64,000 nucleotides of DNA from Tethya wilhelma. Lineage: Eukaryota > Porifera > Demospongiae > Tethyida > Tethyidae. This document shows, one piece after another, positions 1-11,274 of the stretch (its first letter is position 1; every line of letters begins with the position of its first letter). The notes beneath the pieces were generated by a model. The model was not told where the DNA came from and did no database searches. It saw nothing but the letters and a program-made list of their open reading frames with translations. A program made the position numbers and the translations under genes. The stretch is taken from contig CAXIPT010000006.1 of assembly GCA_964030475.1 (NCBI GenBank), positions 3,352,669 to 3,416,668 on the forward strand. The letters run 5' to 3'.

Positions 1-465
1 CCCCCACCTACCTTACGAGGCTAGCTGTATCATATAATGTGTACATACACACATACATACATACATACATACATACATACATACATACATAGGTGAACTG
101 CCCCATTTACATCGTCCATGTGATGAGCAAGAGTGCAGCAAAGGAGGTTCTTAGAGGAAAGGAGAAAGGTAGGCAGTTGATTTCGTCATTACTTATGCAC
201 TTAGCACAGCAATACAAATGGGGTCTTGGTTTGATATTACTGTGATAGCAAGAAACTGTTAAGAGTCTATAACTTTTGGATGGCTCTTGAGCTGAGTTAT
301 TGAAGTTTTCCACAGATAAAAAAGATTTATGGATGAATCACGATCCCCGAAATCTGAAAAAGTTTTACTCGATGAAACTTTCCTGATTTAATAATTATAA
401 TAATAGTAAATCTATATATTGTAATGGTACTGGTGAGTAAATTTGTTTGTATGTTGTTCTTACAG

Positions 466-1987
466 GTGCAGTGGTGTTTGGTGAGCCCATTGCCGCCAGT
501 CTTGGTACGGACGGTACCAACTACTGGCACACCTGCTGGAGACATGCAGCTGGTATGGAAGTGAATTGATGAATGAGGCAAAATGGCTTAGTCCGTGACT
601 ATGAATTTATGCATGATTTATGCTATACCTAGGTCATGTGATGGGACCACCACTTCGACCTGATCCAGCTACCCCCGGCTATTTGATGAACCTTCTTGCT
701 AAGTTAGTTTGAAACACACACATTGTGCACGCATATACACTCACACACATACACACACACACAAACACATATCTGTTCCTGTCTCAATCACTCACAAGTA
801 GTTTGGTAGTATTTGTTTTAATCTCTTTCTTGTTTCCACTCACATAGGGGGGATCTTGATCTGACTGGGACAGACAATTGTACTTTTAATGCCAACCAGA
901 AAGCTCTGGGCAAAGATGACTTCAGATGCATCCCCAATGGAGTGAATGGTACTAGATTATTTACAGTTACAAAAAATTACCTTTGCTAATGCTCTTTTTT
1001 TTTAAAACTTCTTACAGGTGTTGAAGACAGGATGAGTGTGGTGTGGGAGAAAGGAGTGGTAAGTTTATTTGTTTGTTTGTTTATTTGTTTTTGTTTTTGT
1101 TTTCTCTCCTTCACTGTTCATCACTGACCATTGTGTTAGTGACCTTCTTATCCTCTAAATGTCTAGCACTCTGGAAAGATGGACCCTTGTCGATTTGTTG
1201 CCGTCACCAGCACAACTGCTGCTAGAGTCTTCAACCTCTACCCTCAGAAGGTATTGTTTGGCTATGTACCACATTTTCCCTGTCATTGCATACGTATACA
1301 CATTAAAGCTTGCATGCTAAAGTGCTAGCCTCATTCCCAGGCTCCTCCCAACTGTTACAATGCTAAGATATTGCTTCATGTTGCCACAGGGGGTGATTGC
1401 AGTGGGCTCTGATGCTGACATTGTGGTTTGGGATGGAGAGGCCACTAGGACCATCTCAGCAAAGACACACTACCAGGTGAGGAGAATATCACACATTTAT
1501 AGAGGCATTAAAATCCTAATAATTATTATCAAAGAAGTATTCAAAAAACTAAAATATTTATGTACTGGTTTCCAGGCTGTTGATTTCAACATCTTTGAGG
1601 GGATGGTGTGTCATGGTGTCCCAGTGGTGGTTATCAGTCAGGGACGAGTGTGTGTGGAGAATGGAAAGGTAACATTGATTTAGAGATCCACTGTTAGTAG
1701 CTAGCACTGAAACCAGCTGGTGTTGTAAGGACACATCGTCATGGTAATCACTACTGTTGTTATAGGTGGAGGTAGTGAAGGGGTGTGGACGATTCATTCC
1801 TCGCAAGCCATGGTGTGACACTGTCTACTCCCGAGTCCTTCAGAGAGACAAGGTAAGGTGTCCAAAGTGCAAAGAAAATAATGGCTCAAGTCAGTGTTTC
1901 TTTCTCTCCATGATATAGGTCTGTCAGCCAAAGAAGGTTGAGAGAGAGCCTTACGATGGACCAGTCATTCAAATACCATCCCAGTGA
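466..1987 (+). CDS. DPYS: Dihydropyrimidinase (DPYS/CRMP family), C-terminal exons, 5' part outside window
   Basis: Nine exons read in continuous phase: 466-552, 633-702, 848-948, 1018-1058, 1167-1250, 1390-1476, 1576-1668, 1766-1852 and 1919-1987, all with GT-AG introns. The protein follows the end of animal dihydropyrimidinase: [44 protein letters not shown] (here [11 protein letters not shown]), [61 protein letters not shown] and YDGPV. The enzyme hydrolyses dihydropyrimidines in cytosolic pyrimidine breakdown; CRMPs are non-catalytic relatives. The zinc-ligand part of the amidohydrolase barrel lies mostly upstream of base 1, so enzyme versus CRMP cannot be settled from this end, although the sequence looks more DPYS-like. 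The last exon gives the stop at 1985-1987. A damaged copy of this 3' end lies near 5961. Confidence 0.93.
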
Positions 1988-2225
1988 TGAAATTACTCCT
2001 GTATATAATTATTGCAATAGTTATTAGTACTTATGACTATAATCATAGTTTGGTCTCCGTGCCAGTGATATAATACTGATACAAAATGCTCTGTTGGTCA
2101 CTGTTATGCTTTCTTGCCTTTATCAAATTGTTAGGTTGTATATGTATAACTCAGAGATTTTTGTATTGTGCACACTGCATGGAGAGGATATTAATGTTAG
2201 GGTGAATTGTTTCTATTTCGCCTAA

Positions 2226-2231
2226 AATAAA
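2226..2231 (+). promoter_or_regulatory. Polyadenylation signal AATAAA
   Basis: A canonical AATAAA lies about 240 bases after the dihydropyrimidinase stop codon, on the same strand and before the convergent kinase gene. The rest of 1988-2622 is AT-rich and I see no further gene there. Confidence 0.6.
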
Positions 2232-2622
2232 GTATTACTGAGTGATGACCAATACCATTTCTCCTATACTCATGAAAAATGCATGTGTTTACATCAGGCG
2301 CGCCCCTAGCTATCTCATACTGGAAGTTGTGCCATGCCCCATTGTACACTTATTAAAATTTAATGCATGTATAGTCAAAATGCAGCAAACTTGAATATGC
2401 AGGCTTAGGGGTTGTTAGAGTCAAAAAATGTAGAAAAGCAACAACTTCCCCAACTATGTTAGAAGCACTGTACAAAACTTAAAGTATCTTTTTATCTGGT
2501 AGAATTCAGCAACAATAATAATACATACTAAGTATAATAATAATCACCATCTATATTAATTTTATACAGAACTTTAGTGATATTAATAGCACAGTCATGT
2601 CAATTGCCATCAATCAGTCTGA

Positions 2623-5600
2623 TCACTGACTGTTTTCAATGGTGGCAATATGTACTTCCCTTGCTGATTCATCAAATCCACAAGCTGCTAACAGCTCTCC
2701 ATTGGGAAGAAGAGCACAGCCACACATTTCTATTTTTTTTGGTAGATCACCAACCTTAACCCAGCTCTTGGATTTAGGTTGGTAGGTATGAATGGCTGGA
2801 GAGCGAGCATCTCCAACTGCTAGAAGAGAACCCTGGAGAGCTAAGGCAGTGGAGAATTGTACTGGGAGCTCTGCTAGTCTGCTCCATGGAGATGGAATAC
2901 CCCCAGTTGCACCAGTCGATGGTGAAAGGGCACTTGAAATTAGTTCATCTAGTGATACAGAATAGACTTGCCTGTTTGGTGTGTAACTATTTCTAATCCA
3001 TCCACCTAACATGTATGCCATGTTTCCAATCACACAATGTGTCAGACAAGTATGTGGCTGAGGAAGGGGTGTACTCCGGTACCACTGTCGATTGCTGCTG
3101 TCAAGAACTTCCACTCTTGCGAGGTACTCACCTCCTTCACCTTCTCCTCCCACCACAAATATGAATCTATCATAGGAGATCACACATGACTCGCGGGATG
3201 GTATGGTCATGGGTGGGTAGGGTTGAGTCCAAATATTTTGTTGAAGGTTGAACACATAAATTTCATTGCTTGTTCTATGTGTCAAATGATGTCGTCCTCC
3301 CACAACAACTAGTTGGTTGTTGTGAGCCACCATACCATAGTACTGGTAGTCAAGTGGTGGAAGTGGTGCCATTGTATCATTACGTATGTCATACACCATC
3401 ACAGATCGAGCATTGCATCCTCCTATGTATACTCGACTCCCAATGACAACCACATCTGGGTATAATACTATTCCAACTGGCATGTCTCTACCTCGCCTCC
3501 ATTTCAACCTCAGAGAATGTCTCAGTTGAGACAATGGTGTCTGTAAAGATGGGATAAATAAAGAGTTATATAATGGGTACCAGTATCAATAATTATGTTC
3601 AATTTGATTGTACAGTGTCACATGAATAATTAAGTGTTCTCCTTACATTCTCACTACTCAAATAAGATGGCCTAACACCATTTCCCCCCTGTAGCTCATT
3701 CTGTGAGTGCATACACAGAGATACATAATACTATGACTCACATAATATCTCTAACATTACAATGATCCGTATATATGTGCCAATAGTATTTACCTCAGCT
3801 CTTTGCAGCTGGGCCTGACAATTTTGTAGTTCTCTCTCAAGTTGGTTGATGTTAGCATCTTTGTCCTGTAACTGAGCTACTTTGGCCTGTACGTCAGCAC
3901 GTAGACCATCTTGAGATACCTATAATGCACAATATAAAATAGTTAAATTAAAATTTGTGATGCGCAATCATAGATTGTCCACCTGAAGCTGTCTCAGTTG
4001 TTGTTGAAGTATTTCATTTTCTTGTCTCATTCTCTCAGACTCTCTCTGTACTCCTGCCACCCTCTCCTCAGCTCTGTCTCTCTCTACCTACAATAGCCAA
4101 GTATGACTTGTTATAATCACTTACTGCTGGGACATACAGGCTCTTCTTGCCTGTGCTTGATTCAAACTGGCAGTTAGTTGTTGAATTTCATTTCGAAGTC
4201 TCTCCTCAACATTTGTCTTCTCTTCCTAATATTCACATCCACAATAAAGATAATTATACACTTGATTAGCTTAGCATGCATGGTCAAGTACCTGTGTTTG
4301 CTCCAGCTCTTGTTGTAGTCTTCTGATCTCTCTGTCCTTTCTCCTCACTTCATTCTCAAATTGTTTGAGAGTCCTGGTGATGGACACTTGTCTGATTAAA
4401 TCCTGCTTGACCACATCATAAGAACCATAAGGTCCTTCGACTTGTGGCCTCATCTCTTCCAGACGTCTCAGGAGTACCTCAGTCGTTGGTCGTTCACTAG
4501 GAATGTTATCAAGACACTGTTTCACTAGTTGGACAAATGGGTGCTCTCCCTCTCTCCATAGCAAGATATTTTCCAGCTGTTCAAAGTACACCCCACGACG
4601 TTCCACTTCAGAACGAGCCACCAGCCTTCTTGGGTTGTCAGGATCTGGGTGGTTTGGTTCCAGAAGGTCTCCAGGAAACACCTATCAGAATAATTGCCTA
4701 AAGTTAGATATCAGTGTCACCATGGATTATAATTGTATTATGCAACTACATGTGAACTAGCTCCCAAAAAATCCATGGCCATGTAGTTACAGTCAAAATT
4801 GATTTACAACACCTTATACCTGTGAGTGCAAGTCAATTACTTACATTGCCTTAAAACTTGATGTAGTACTGATATTTCTATGGATGCTTTGACAAATTAA
4901 TTGTGTACGACATAAAATACTAATGGTATCGTGTATAGCATGCCCTTATTATTCACTTGTAGTCCAGTGAAGAGACCAAGATGACCAAATGAGAAGATAT
5001 CCAGACTGGGACCATATCGAGAAGCCATGCTCAGAGCTTCAGGAGGCATGTATGTCAGAGTGCCTGGTAGTCGGGAAAGTGTCCTTGCTAGCTGACCAGG
5101 TTGAAGATTGACAATGCGAGAGTTACCCAAATCTGTGATTTTAGCAGAAAAATAGGGAGTCAGTAAGACATTCTTTGCTGTCAAGTCCCTGTGAATGATG
5201 GGAGGGTCTCTTTGGTGGAGGTATAGAAGCCCCCTGGCTACTTCTTCCAGAATGGATCTCTTTAGTGCCAGAGGGATGTTGGGTGCAGTTTCAAGGAGAT
5301 CGTCCAGACTCCCTTCAAGTTTCTCCATCACTAGCACAGGTAATGCCGCTGTTGGTAGGAAACAGAGCCCAAGGAATTGAGTCACATTGGGATGACGAAG
5401 ATCGGCCATCAGCTGACACTCTCGAACGTACTTCTGTGCTATATCCTCTGCACCATCATTTTCTCCTTCCAGCAAAATCTCATGAATGGTCTTTCCAGCA
5501 CACACCAGCCCACCAACTTTAATCTAGACACCAAAAACATGTTTCATGAATAGCTAGCTAGAAATATTGACAACTTGAATATTTTTTGTAAGACTGTTTT

Positions 5601-5735
5601 CAAGTTTACCTCTTCAACTGAACCGTAGGATCCTACTCCCAGTTGTCTTCCAGTGGATTCGGCGTCTCTCATGATGAAACGACTCAGGTTTCTGTCGTTT
5701 TGAAGAGTACGTAGCTGTCTTCTAATGTTAGCCAT
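2623..5735 (-). CDS. TKL-like protein kinase with coiled coil and C-terminal kelch repeats
   Basis: Eight exons on the minus strand: 5610-5735, 4957-5523, 4292-4681, 4151-4225, 3983-4087, 3794-3919, 3647-3700 and 2623-3540. They sum to 2361 nt, one 786-residue frame. Kinase: glycine loop GVGSYGSV about residues 33-40, probable lysine in CAGK about 53, catalytic HRDLTAKN about 153-160, DLG instead of DFG about 173, and MPPEAL as the APE-like motif. HRDLTAKN resembles the tyrosine-kinase/TKL form. A Gln/Glu-rich coiled coil about residues 320-460 follows, then about 300 residues of kelch-like blades (GG preceded by hydrophobics, for example VVVGGRHH, FVVGGEGEGG, YMLGGW). All phases agree only if the 4151 exon uses a GC donor. 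The substrate is unknown. The start ATG lies 108 bp from the divergent STK16-like start. Confidence 0.85.
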
Positions 5736-5843
5736 TTTAGCAAATTAGGTGAACAGCCCCGCCCCCTTCGGTGAAACTTAATTATGTGTTCATTAACGAT
5801 TTTTACCATAAAGTCATTTTGGAAAAAATCATGTCACAATGTC
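5736..5843. promoter_or_regulatory. Divergent promoter between kelch kinase and STK16-like kinase
   Basis: Only 108 bases separate the minus-strand kinase ATG (5735) from the plus-strand ATG (5844), so the two genes must share a promoter region. It contains the GC-rich word CCCCGCCCCC. A second diverged copy lies at about 6510-6650. Transcription start sites cannot be seen. Confidence 0.6.
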
Positions 5844-7353
5844 ATGTCTTGCTTTGGTTTTGTGTTTCCATTCTTTAGAAGGAGCGAGACAGTTGATGGC
5901 CAACGATACCAGGTAGTAAAGACAATTGGAGAAGGCGGTAAGTGTAACTAGTGGGCCATCAGAGAGCCTTTATATGATGGACCAGTCATTCAAATACCAT
6001 CCCAATGATTTAACGACTCCAGTATTGCTAATATAATATAGGTACTGTAGTAACTATAATCATTGTTACCGTGGTCTCAGTGATACAATACCATATATAT
6101 ATATACCTGATGCAAAAAATGATTGTGTTATAATATTATTATAGTCACAGATTGATTATAATAATTATTATTAGTTTTGTATAATGTGTATGGTATAAAT
6201 ATTATAGTCAAAATACCAGATCAATAATTTGCTTCAGTTAAGTGGGTATGACCCTAAAATTAAAAACTAAATTAATTATTGGCCCTAGCTCCCCGTTCAA
6301 AATTAAAATCACTAATAATCCTATGTACATGTACAATGCTAACAATTTGACAAACAGCGAGAAAATGCCCTATACTTAAAAGGATATAAAATTGCCATTG
6401 GTCGTCCAGNCCCAGTTGTCTGCCCGTGGATTCGGCGTCTCTCATGATGAAACGACTCAGGTTTCTATCGTTTTGAAGAGCACGTAACTGTCTTCTAATG
6501 CTAGCCATTTTGCAATGCAAGGTAAAAAGTAAACAGCTCCACCCCCTTTTGTGAACCTTAATTATGCGCGTGCACGATAATCCGCGCTTAGAAGACACTT
6601 AACGATCTTTACCATAAATTTATCTACGGGGTTTCGTGTTTGAACTTTAAAAGGAGCGAGACAGTTGATAGCCAACGATACCAGGTAGTAAAGACAATTG
6701 GAGAAGGAGGTAAGTGTAAACTAGTGGGCCATCAGACTGAACTGAACTGGGATGAAAGCAAATGAAACTCACTGTAGCTTATAAAAATTTGTGACTGTCT
6801 TGTAACTGTCTGATCTTCCACTATTATAGGGTTCTCTTATGTGTATTTAGTAACTAAAGAAGGACGTCAATATGCCATGGTGAGAGATCTTGTAAAGTTC
6901 TTCTTTGACAGTTTGAGATCAAAGTACCCACAGTGTTTAGTCTTTGACAAACTATTTTTTAATACTATTACAGAAACAAATGTTGATTCAAGTTATTGAG
7001 CAACGGAGAGCAGCAGAGAAGGAGATCCGAGCACATCGCAAGGTTCAACATGACAACATTGTGAAGCTGATCAACTCAGAGATCAAGGATGGTCAGAATG
7101 GTGACAGCACCGCTATACTGGTGTTCCCTTACTATCAGGTGGGACATACTTACCCGTAGTTAATAGACACAGGTATAATTCTCATAATATCCAGGTACAT
7201 AATATACTCTGAAGGCTATTATAATTTGTCCACTACTTATAATAGTCTACGGAAACCACAGGGAGATAATGGTTGAGTCATATGGTACTATATAGTCACA
7301 CACTGTAAGATAAGTACCTTCATCCAAGAACATCACGCACACGCACACACACA

Positions 7354-7404
<51 letters not shown>

Positions 7405-7745
7405 ACATACCTTCACCCTATGCTCGAGGGCTATACTACAAATAGAACTTATTTACATCATAAAAATACATTGCAACAAGGGGGTTTGTAGAAAATTGCT
7501 GGTAGTTTGAAAAGAGAATCAAAGGAACAGATCAGGCAAAGTGAAGCTACTGTACTAACAGTGATGCACTTAAGCACAGCTTGTACAAATACACTAAACC
7601 AACATCTTGTACACAGAAACAGCAGTTTACTAGTAAAAAAGTTGCCAGTAAAAAACCAACCAAAGAGCAGCTGTGGTGCTGCTGAATAAAAGAAAAGGTT
7701 TTTTGACTGTACATCAAAAAACTACCGTATAGTGACGGTCAAACN

Positions 7746-7806
<61 letters not shown>

Positions 7807-9058
7807 CACACACACACACACAGAATGGTACCCTTCAAGACCTCATCGATCACGTTCAAAAGATCCGTCTCCCTCTCGACGAGAGAAAGATACTCCAGCT
7901 GTTCCTCTCTGCCTGCAGGGGACTCAAGGCCATGCACTCCTGTCCAGCTGGACCAATTGCACACAGAGACATCAAGGTAGCTAGGGATACACTGCTTGCT
8001 TTTGGAAGAGCCATTGTGATTGTCACATGATTAGTTAGCAAGGTCATTTAATGTATCGTCTCCTTGATGTTGACAACTGACTGAGTGGCCCTTTGCTGAG
8101 CTGGCAAGTCTCTTAATTCATGTGACCTCAATAGTAAGATCTAACCAGTTACTTTCACTGGATCATAAGAGGCTGTTGTTACTATCTTCCGTTTTAACTC
8201 TCTTTCCAACTAGCCAAAAAGCTGGCTGATATAATATTCCTCAAGTTGTCAGAATAATTTTGCTGACAACTCATGTGATTTATGCAGCCTGGTAATCTAT
8301 TGATCACTGATGAAGGAGATGAACTGGTACTCATGGACCTTGGTAGTGCGAGAGATGCAGTGTGCCCTATTACAAACAGGTAATAATGATTTAGACCTGA
8401 CAATTTACACATGCAAAAAAAGTATATATATGTTTTAAATTATCCAACCAATCCCCAAACCCAAAATCCATTCCACTTTTCCTGCTTATTAGTTAGTCAA
8501 GTCTTTTCAGGAAAATTGTTGACAGCTGCACTATGTGGGGATCCTGTCAGTCATAATGTTTTCTGTTTCTATGCAGACAGGAAGCCTTAGCTCTTCAAGA
8601 ACTGGCTGCTCAAACATGTACAGCTCACTACAGGTTGTTACCCAAAATGGTTGATAAAAGTCAAAATTTTATTTCAGCTATTTTCCCACTTCCTCCAGAG
8701 CTCCAGAACTCTTTGAAGTACCCTCCAACTGTACCATCACGGCAAAGACAGATGTATGGTCTCTTGGTTGCTCAATCTTTGCAACTGCATTTGGAGCAAG
8801 TCCTTTCGATGGCTCTGCTTTGGCTGCCAACAGTGGGAGATTAGTGTTCCCTAAGCACCAGTGAGTCAGTTGACGTATGGTATTATGATTCTCACATTGT
8901 TTGTCCATTGAATATTCGACTAAATTGTTGTAGTTCTTGAAGATACCAAAATTTGAGGTTTTACGATATCTACCAATCTCTGCCGTTTAGTGTTGCTTAG
9001 TAACTTCACATTGTACACACGCACACACACACACACACATACACACACACACACATAT

Positions 9059-9125
<67 letters not shown>

Positions 9126-9249
9126 CAGCACATATTCTGACTCCCTCTGTGACCTCATAAGATGGATCCTAATCGTGGACCCTGATGACAGACCCTCAGT
9201 GGAGGACATTGAAGAGAAAATAGCAACGCTTCTCAATCAGAGATCTTAA
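5844..9249 (+). CDS. STK16: STK16-like (NAK family) serine/threonine kinase
   Basis: Eight exons: 5844-5937, 6830-6879, 6974-7138, 7824-7976, 8288-8379, 8577-8633, 8699-8860 and 9129-9249, totalling 894 nt (297 residues; human STK16 is about 305). Order of motifs: RYQVVKTIGEGGFSYVYLV glycine loop, YAMKQ lysine, AHRDIKPGNLL catalytic loop, LVLMDLGSA with DLG as in STK16, TCTAHYRAPELF, KTDVWSLGCSIF and VDPDDRPSVEDI. STK16 is a lipid-anchored Golgi/membrane kinase; here the N-terminus is MSCFGF, with a Cys that could be acylated but no Gly2. The start is uncertain because a second version of exon 1 (6651-6713) lies nearer exon 2 but has no in-frame ATG. Exons 4 and 8 follow long CA arrays, one with an N at 7745. 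Confidence 0.88.
5961..6110 (+). pseudogene. Duplicated dihydropyrimidinase 3' end
   Basis: The sequence repeats the last coding bases, stop region and early 3'UTR of the gene ending at 1987: agagcc, then gatggaccagtcattcaaat, ataccatccc, then drifting AT-rich UTR with the shared words actataatcat and gtgataca. It has small indels and no preceding exon, so it is a non-functional fragment. It sits inside the first intron of the STK16-like model. Confidence 0.75.
6411..6715. pseudogene. Second copy of the kinase/kinase divergent promoter with both first exons
   Basis: On the minus strand 6411-6508 repeats kelch-kinase exon 1 (ATG at 6508, MASIRRQLRALQNDRN) with a few substitutions, cut off by the N at 6410. 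On the plus strand 6651-6713 repeats STK16-like exon 1 (from SETVD to GEGG, with a Gly to Ser change) and keeps its splice donor, but about 30 bases are missing and no in-frame ATG exists. The divergence shows a real paralogous copy or another haplotype. Because it lies closer to STK16 exon 2, it could supply a non-coding or alternative first exon. Confidence 0.7.
7331..7823. repeat. CA microsatellites in STK16 intron 3
   Basis: Two (CA)n arrays, about 7331-7410 and 7746-7823, lie in the intron; the second follows an N at 7745 and ends in the CAG acceptor of exon 4. Between them (7411-7744) I see no coding signal. Confidence 0.85.
9019..9128. repeat. CA microsatellite ending at a splice acceptor
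   Basis: An almost pure (CA)n array of about 100 bases runs to 9121 and is followed by acctacag, the acceptor of the last STK16 exon. Confidence 0.85.
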
Positions 9250-9918
9250 GCCTCACTGATCTAATACTATATGTCAACTTTTCATAATGACTCCATCAAC
9301 CTATAGCTGTGTTAACTGTTGATGGATTGCTCTCTGTTTTTGCATACGTAATAACACTGTATGCTTTATATTGTGGTTTTTTTTTTTTTTCTGTGTAAGT
9401 TGTTTGTTTCATCATGAGTACTTTTATGTTTGTTTCATGCAAGCATCAATTTTGAATTCTATATATGGATATATGTTGACCAGAGACAACTTAAGTTGAT
9501 CAATAATTATATTAATTGTCAAAGTCACAAGAAAGTGAAATGCAGTGGGTGTACATTGTATTGGTACTAACATTGACCATGGATGCATGAAAACAAAACT
9601 TAAGTTAACTGCTTATAGAAACAAGTTGAAAACAAATGAGAGATATTGAAAGAGAAAACAGTTTTTTCTGGAATTAAAGTTTGACGTACATTCAAATCGA
9701 AAAATTGAAAAACAAATAACTTATACACATACATGACATACGTGTGTACAATCAGTAGAGACAAAAACACATCCATCCATCGACATTATGCACAATAATC
9801 CCATTATCATGCAGTCTATAGTATACATTGTATAAGGTTCACTTCCTTAAAAGAAGTCTACAATGTCACAGGAAGCCTGCCTTGTCCAAGATGCTGGTGT
9901 GTGGTGGTGAAGTGTCGG
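9250..9918. other. Intergenic, no gene seen
   Basis: AT-rich 3' flank of the STK16-like gene with a poly-T run near 9380. No ORF or RNA gene is supported. Confidence 0.5.
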
Positions 9919-10058
9919 TCAAATTTCATCTCTTTCAATGGTGTTGAGTTCACTGTCCTGATATGAGGGGGAGAACCCTCTCATTAATGACTCGCGGTCA
10001 TTTTCATTCGACTTGTTGATGTGATTGAAAACAGCTGGTGACTGATGGATCCAAGGAG
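9919..10058 (-). CDS. Possible terminal exon of an unknown gene, cut by a gap
   Basis: On the minus strand an open frame enters at the N (10059) and runs 45 codons to a TGA at 9919-9921. The peptide (for example IHQSPAVFNHINKSNENDRE, then ESLMRGFSPSYQDSELN, ending IERDEI) has protein-like composition with an acidic, Ser-rich tail. I do not recognise it. No start, acceptor or clear poly(A) signal is visible, so it may be the last exon of a gene whose upstream part is lost in the gap and palindrome. It could also be a chance ORF. Confidence 0.35.
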
Positions 10059-10059
10059 N

Positions 10060-10310
10060 AAACTATTAGCACAGTAAAAACATTCGAGTTAACAACAACA
10101 ATATAGGATAGCTGGACAGGGGTAGCTACCATGTGTTGAGAGGGCTGTACCAACTACATCACCATACATACATACATACGTAGAGCTTACGTATGTATGT
10201 ATGTATGGTGATGTAGTTGGTACAGCCCTCTCAACACATGGTAGCTACCCCTGTCCAGCTATCCTATATTGTTGTTGTTAACTCGAATGTTTTTACTGTG
10301 CTAATAGTTT
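10060..10310. repeat. Perfect 123-bp-arm palindrome beside an assembly N
   Basis: Bases 10060-10182 and 10188-10310 are exact reverse complements around the five-base spacer gagct. The left arm starts immediately after the N at 10059. An uncorrupted palindrome of this length at a gap edge suggests a hairpin or chimeric-read artefact rather than an old genomic structure. Confidence 0.95.
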
Positions 10311-10840
10311 GTTGGTGGCCGGTAAGTGTGCTCATGGATCTTGGCTCTTAGTAATGCCTTCGTTTCTGTAGCTTTGTGGTACTAATTTACATCCAGCTGC
10401 CAGTCATTAGCTGTTACAAAGTGCCAATACATGATCGTTTTAAAGTCTACTTTGCTACAAGGCTGCATGGTTACTGTGTTAATGGTGCATGTAAAAGTGC
10501 ACTGTGCTTAGTTACACGCTTGGTTTTAGACCTCCACAAAGCGGCAAAGTCACAAAGGATTTGGCTAACTTGTAGCCAACTCATTGTACTTACGTTAACA
10601 GCATAATGACTTTCAAATCACCTTCTAAGAGCTAAGCATTGAAAACGACGTTTGAAAAAGATTTGTAAAGTTTCGTATACACAATTATGCCATTTGTTCT
10701 CCAGGAAAGAGCTTAGTAATGAGTATACTTTATATAACATTAATTGGTCTGTAATGTGAAAATACATTGTCATGTCACCTATGCAAGGGTGTAAGTTCTT
10801 TTTTAAAAAAAAAATTTCTCTCCTCCTCTTGTGTCTACAG
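10311..10840. other. 5' flank of the Homer coiled-coil exons, EVH1 exons not found
   Basis: Read in both strands, this stretch shows no EVH1 domain motif. It holds a 76-codon ORF of low-complexity composition that I do not accept as a gene, and an A/T tract before the acceptor at 10840. Confidence 0.4.
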
Positions 10841-11226
10841 TCGTTTATGTCCGCCTCAAGTGACCAAGTAGAGGTGCTGACTCAGGAGATCGAGACCCTA
10901 AAACACGACAATAATAGGCTGAAAATGGCTCTAGCAACAAGGTATGTCTTTGATGCTCACAGTACAGTGCATGCACAATTTTGTAGCGATAATTGCTTGC
11001 AGCTGTTCTTGTAATAGGTGGGGACCCCATTAATTAAGTACATAATTGAGTCATTTTGTAACAAAGTGAAATTCATTGAGTGTGTGAGTGCCGAAGGGCC
11101 TGTAGGCTGTTTGAAGTGCCAGCCATTTATGGTTTGGTAATGAGGCTGTCAAATGAGTGGGTTGGCAGTGTGTGTGTGTGTGTAAAGACTTACAGTATGA
11201 TGTGTGTATGTATGTACATAAAGACT

Positions 11227-11274
<48 letters not shown>

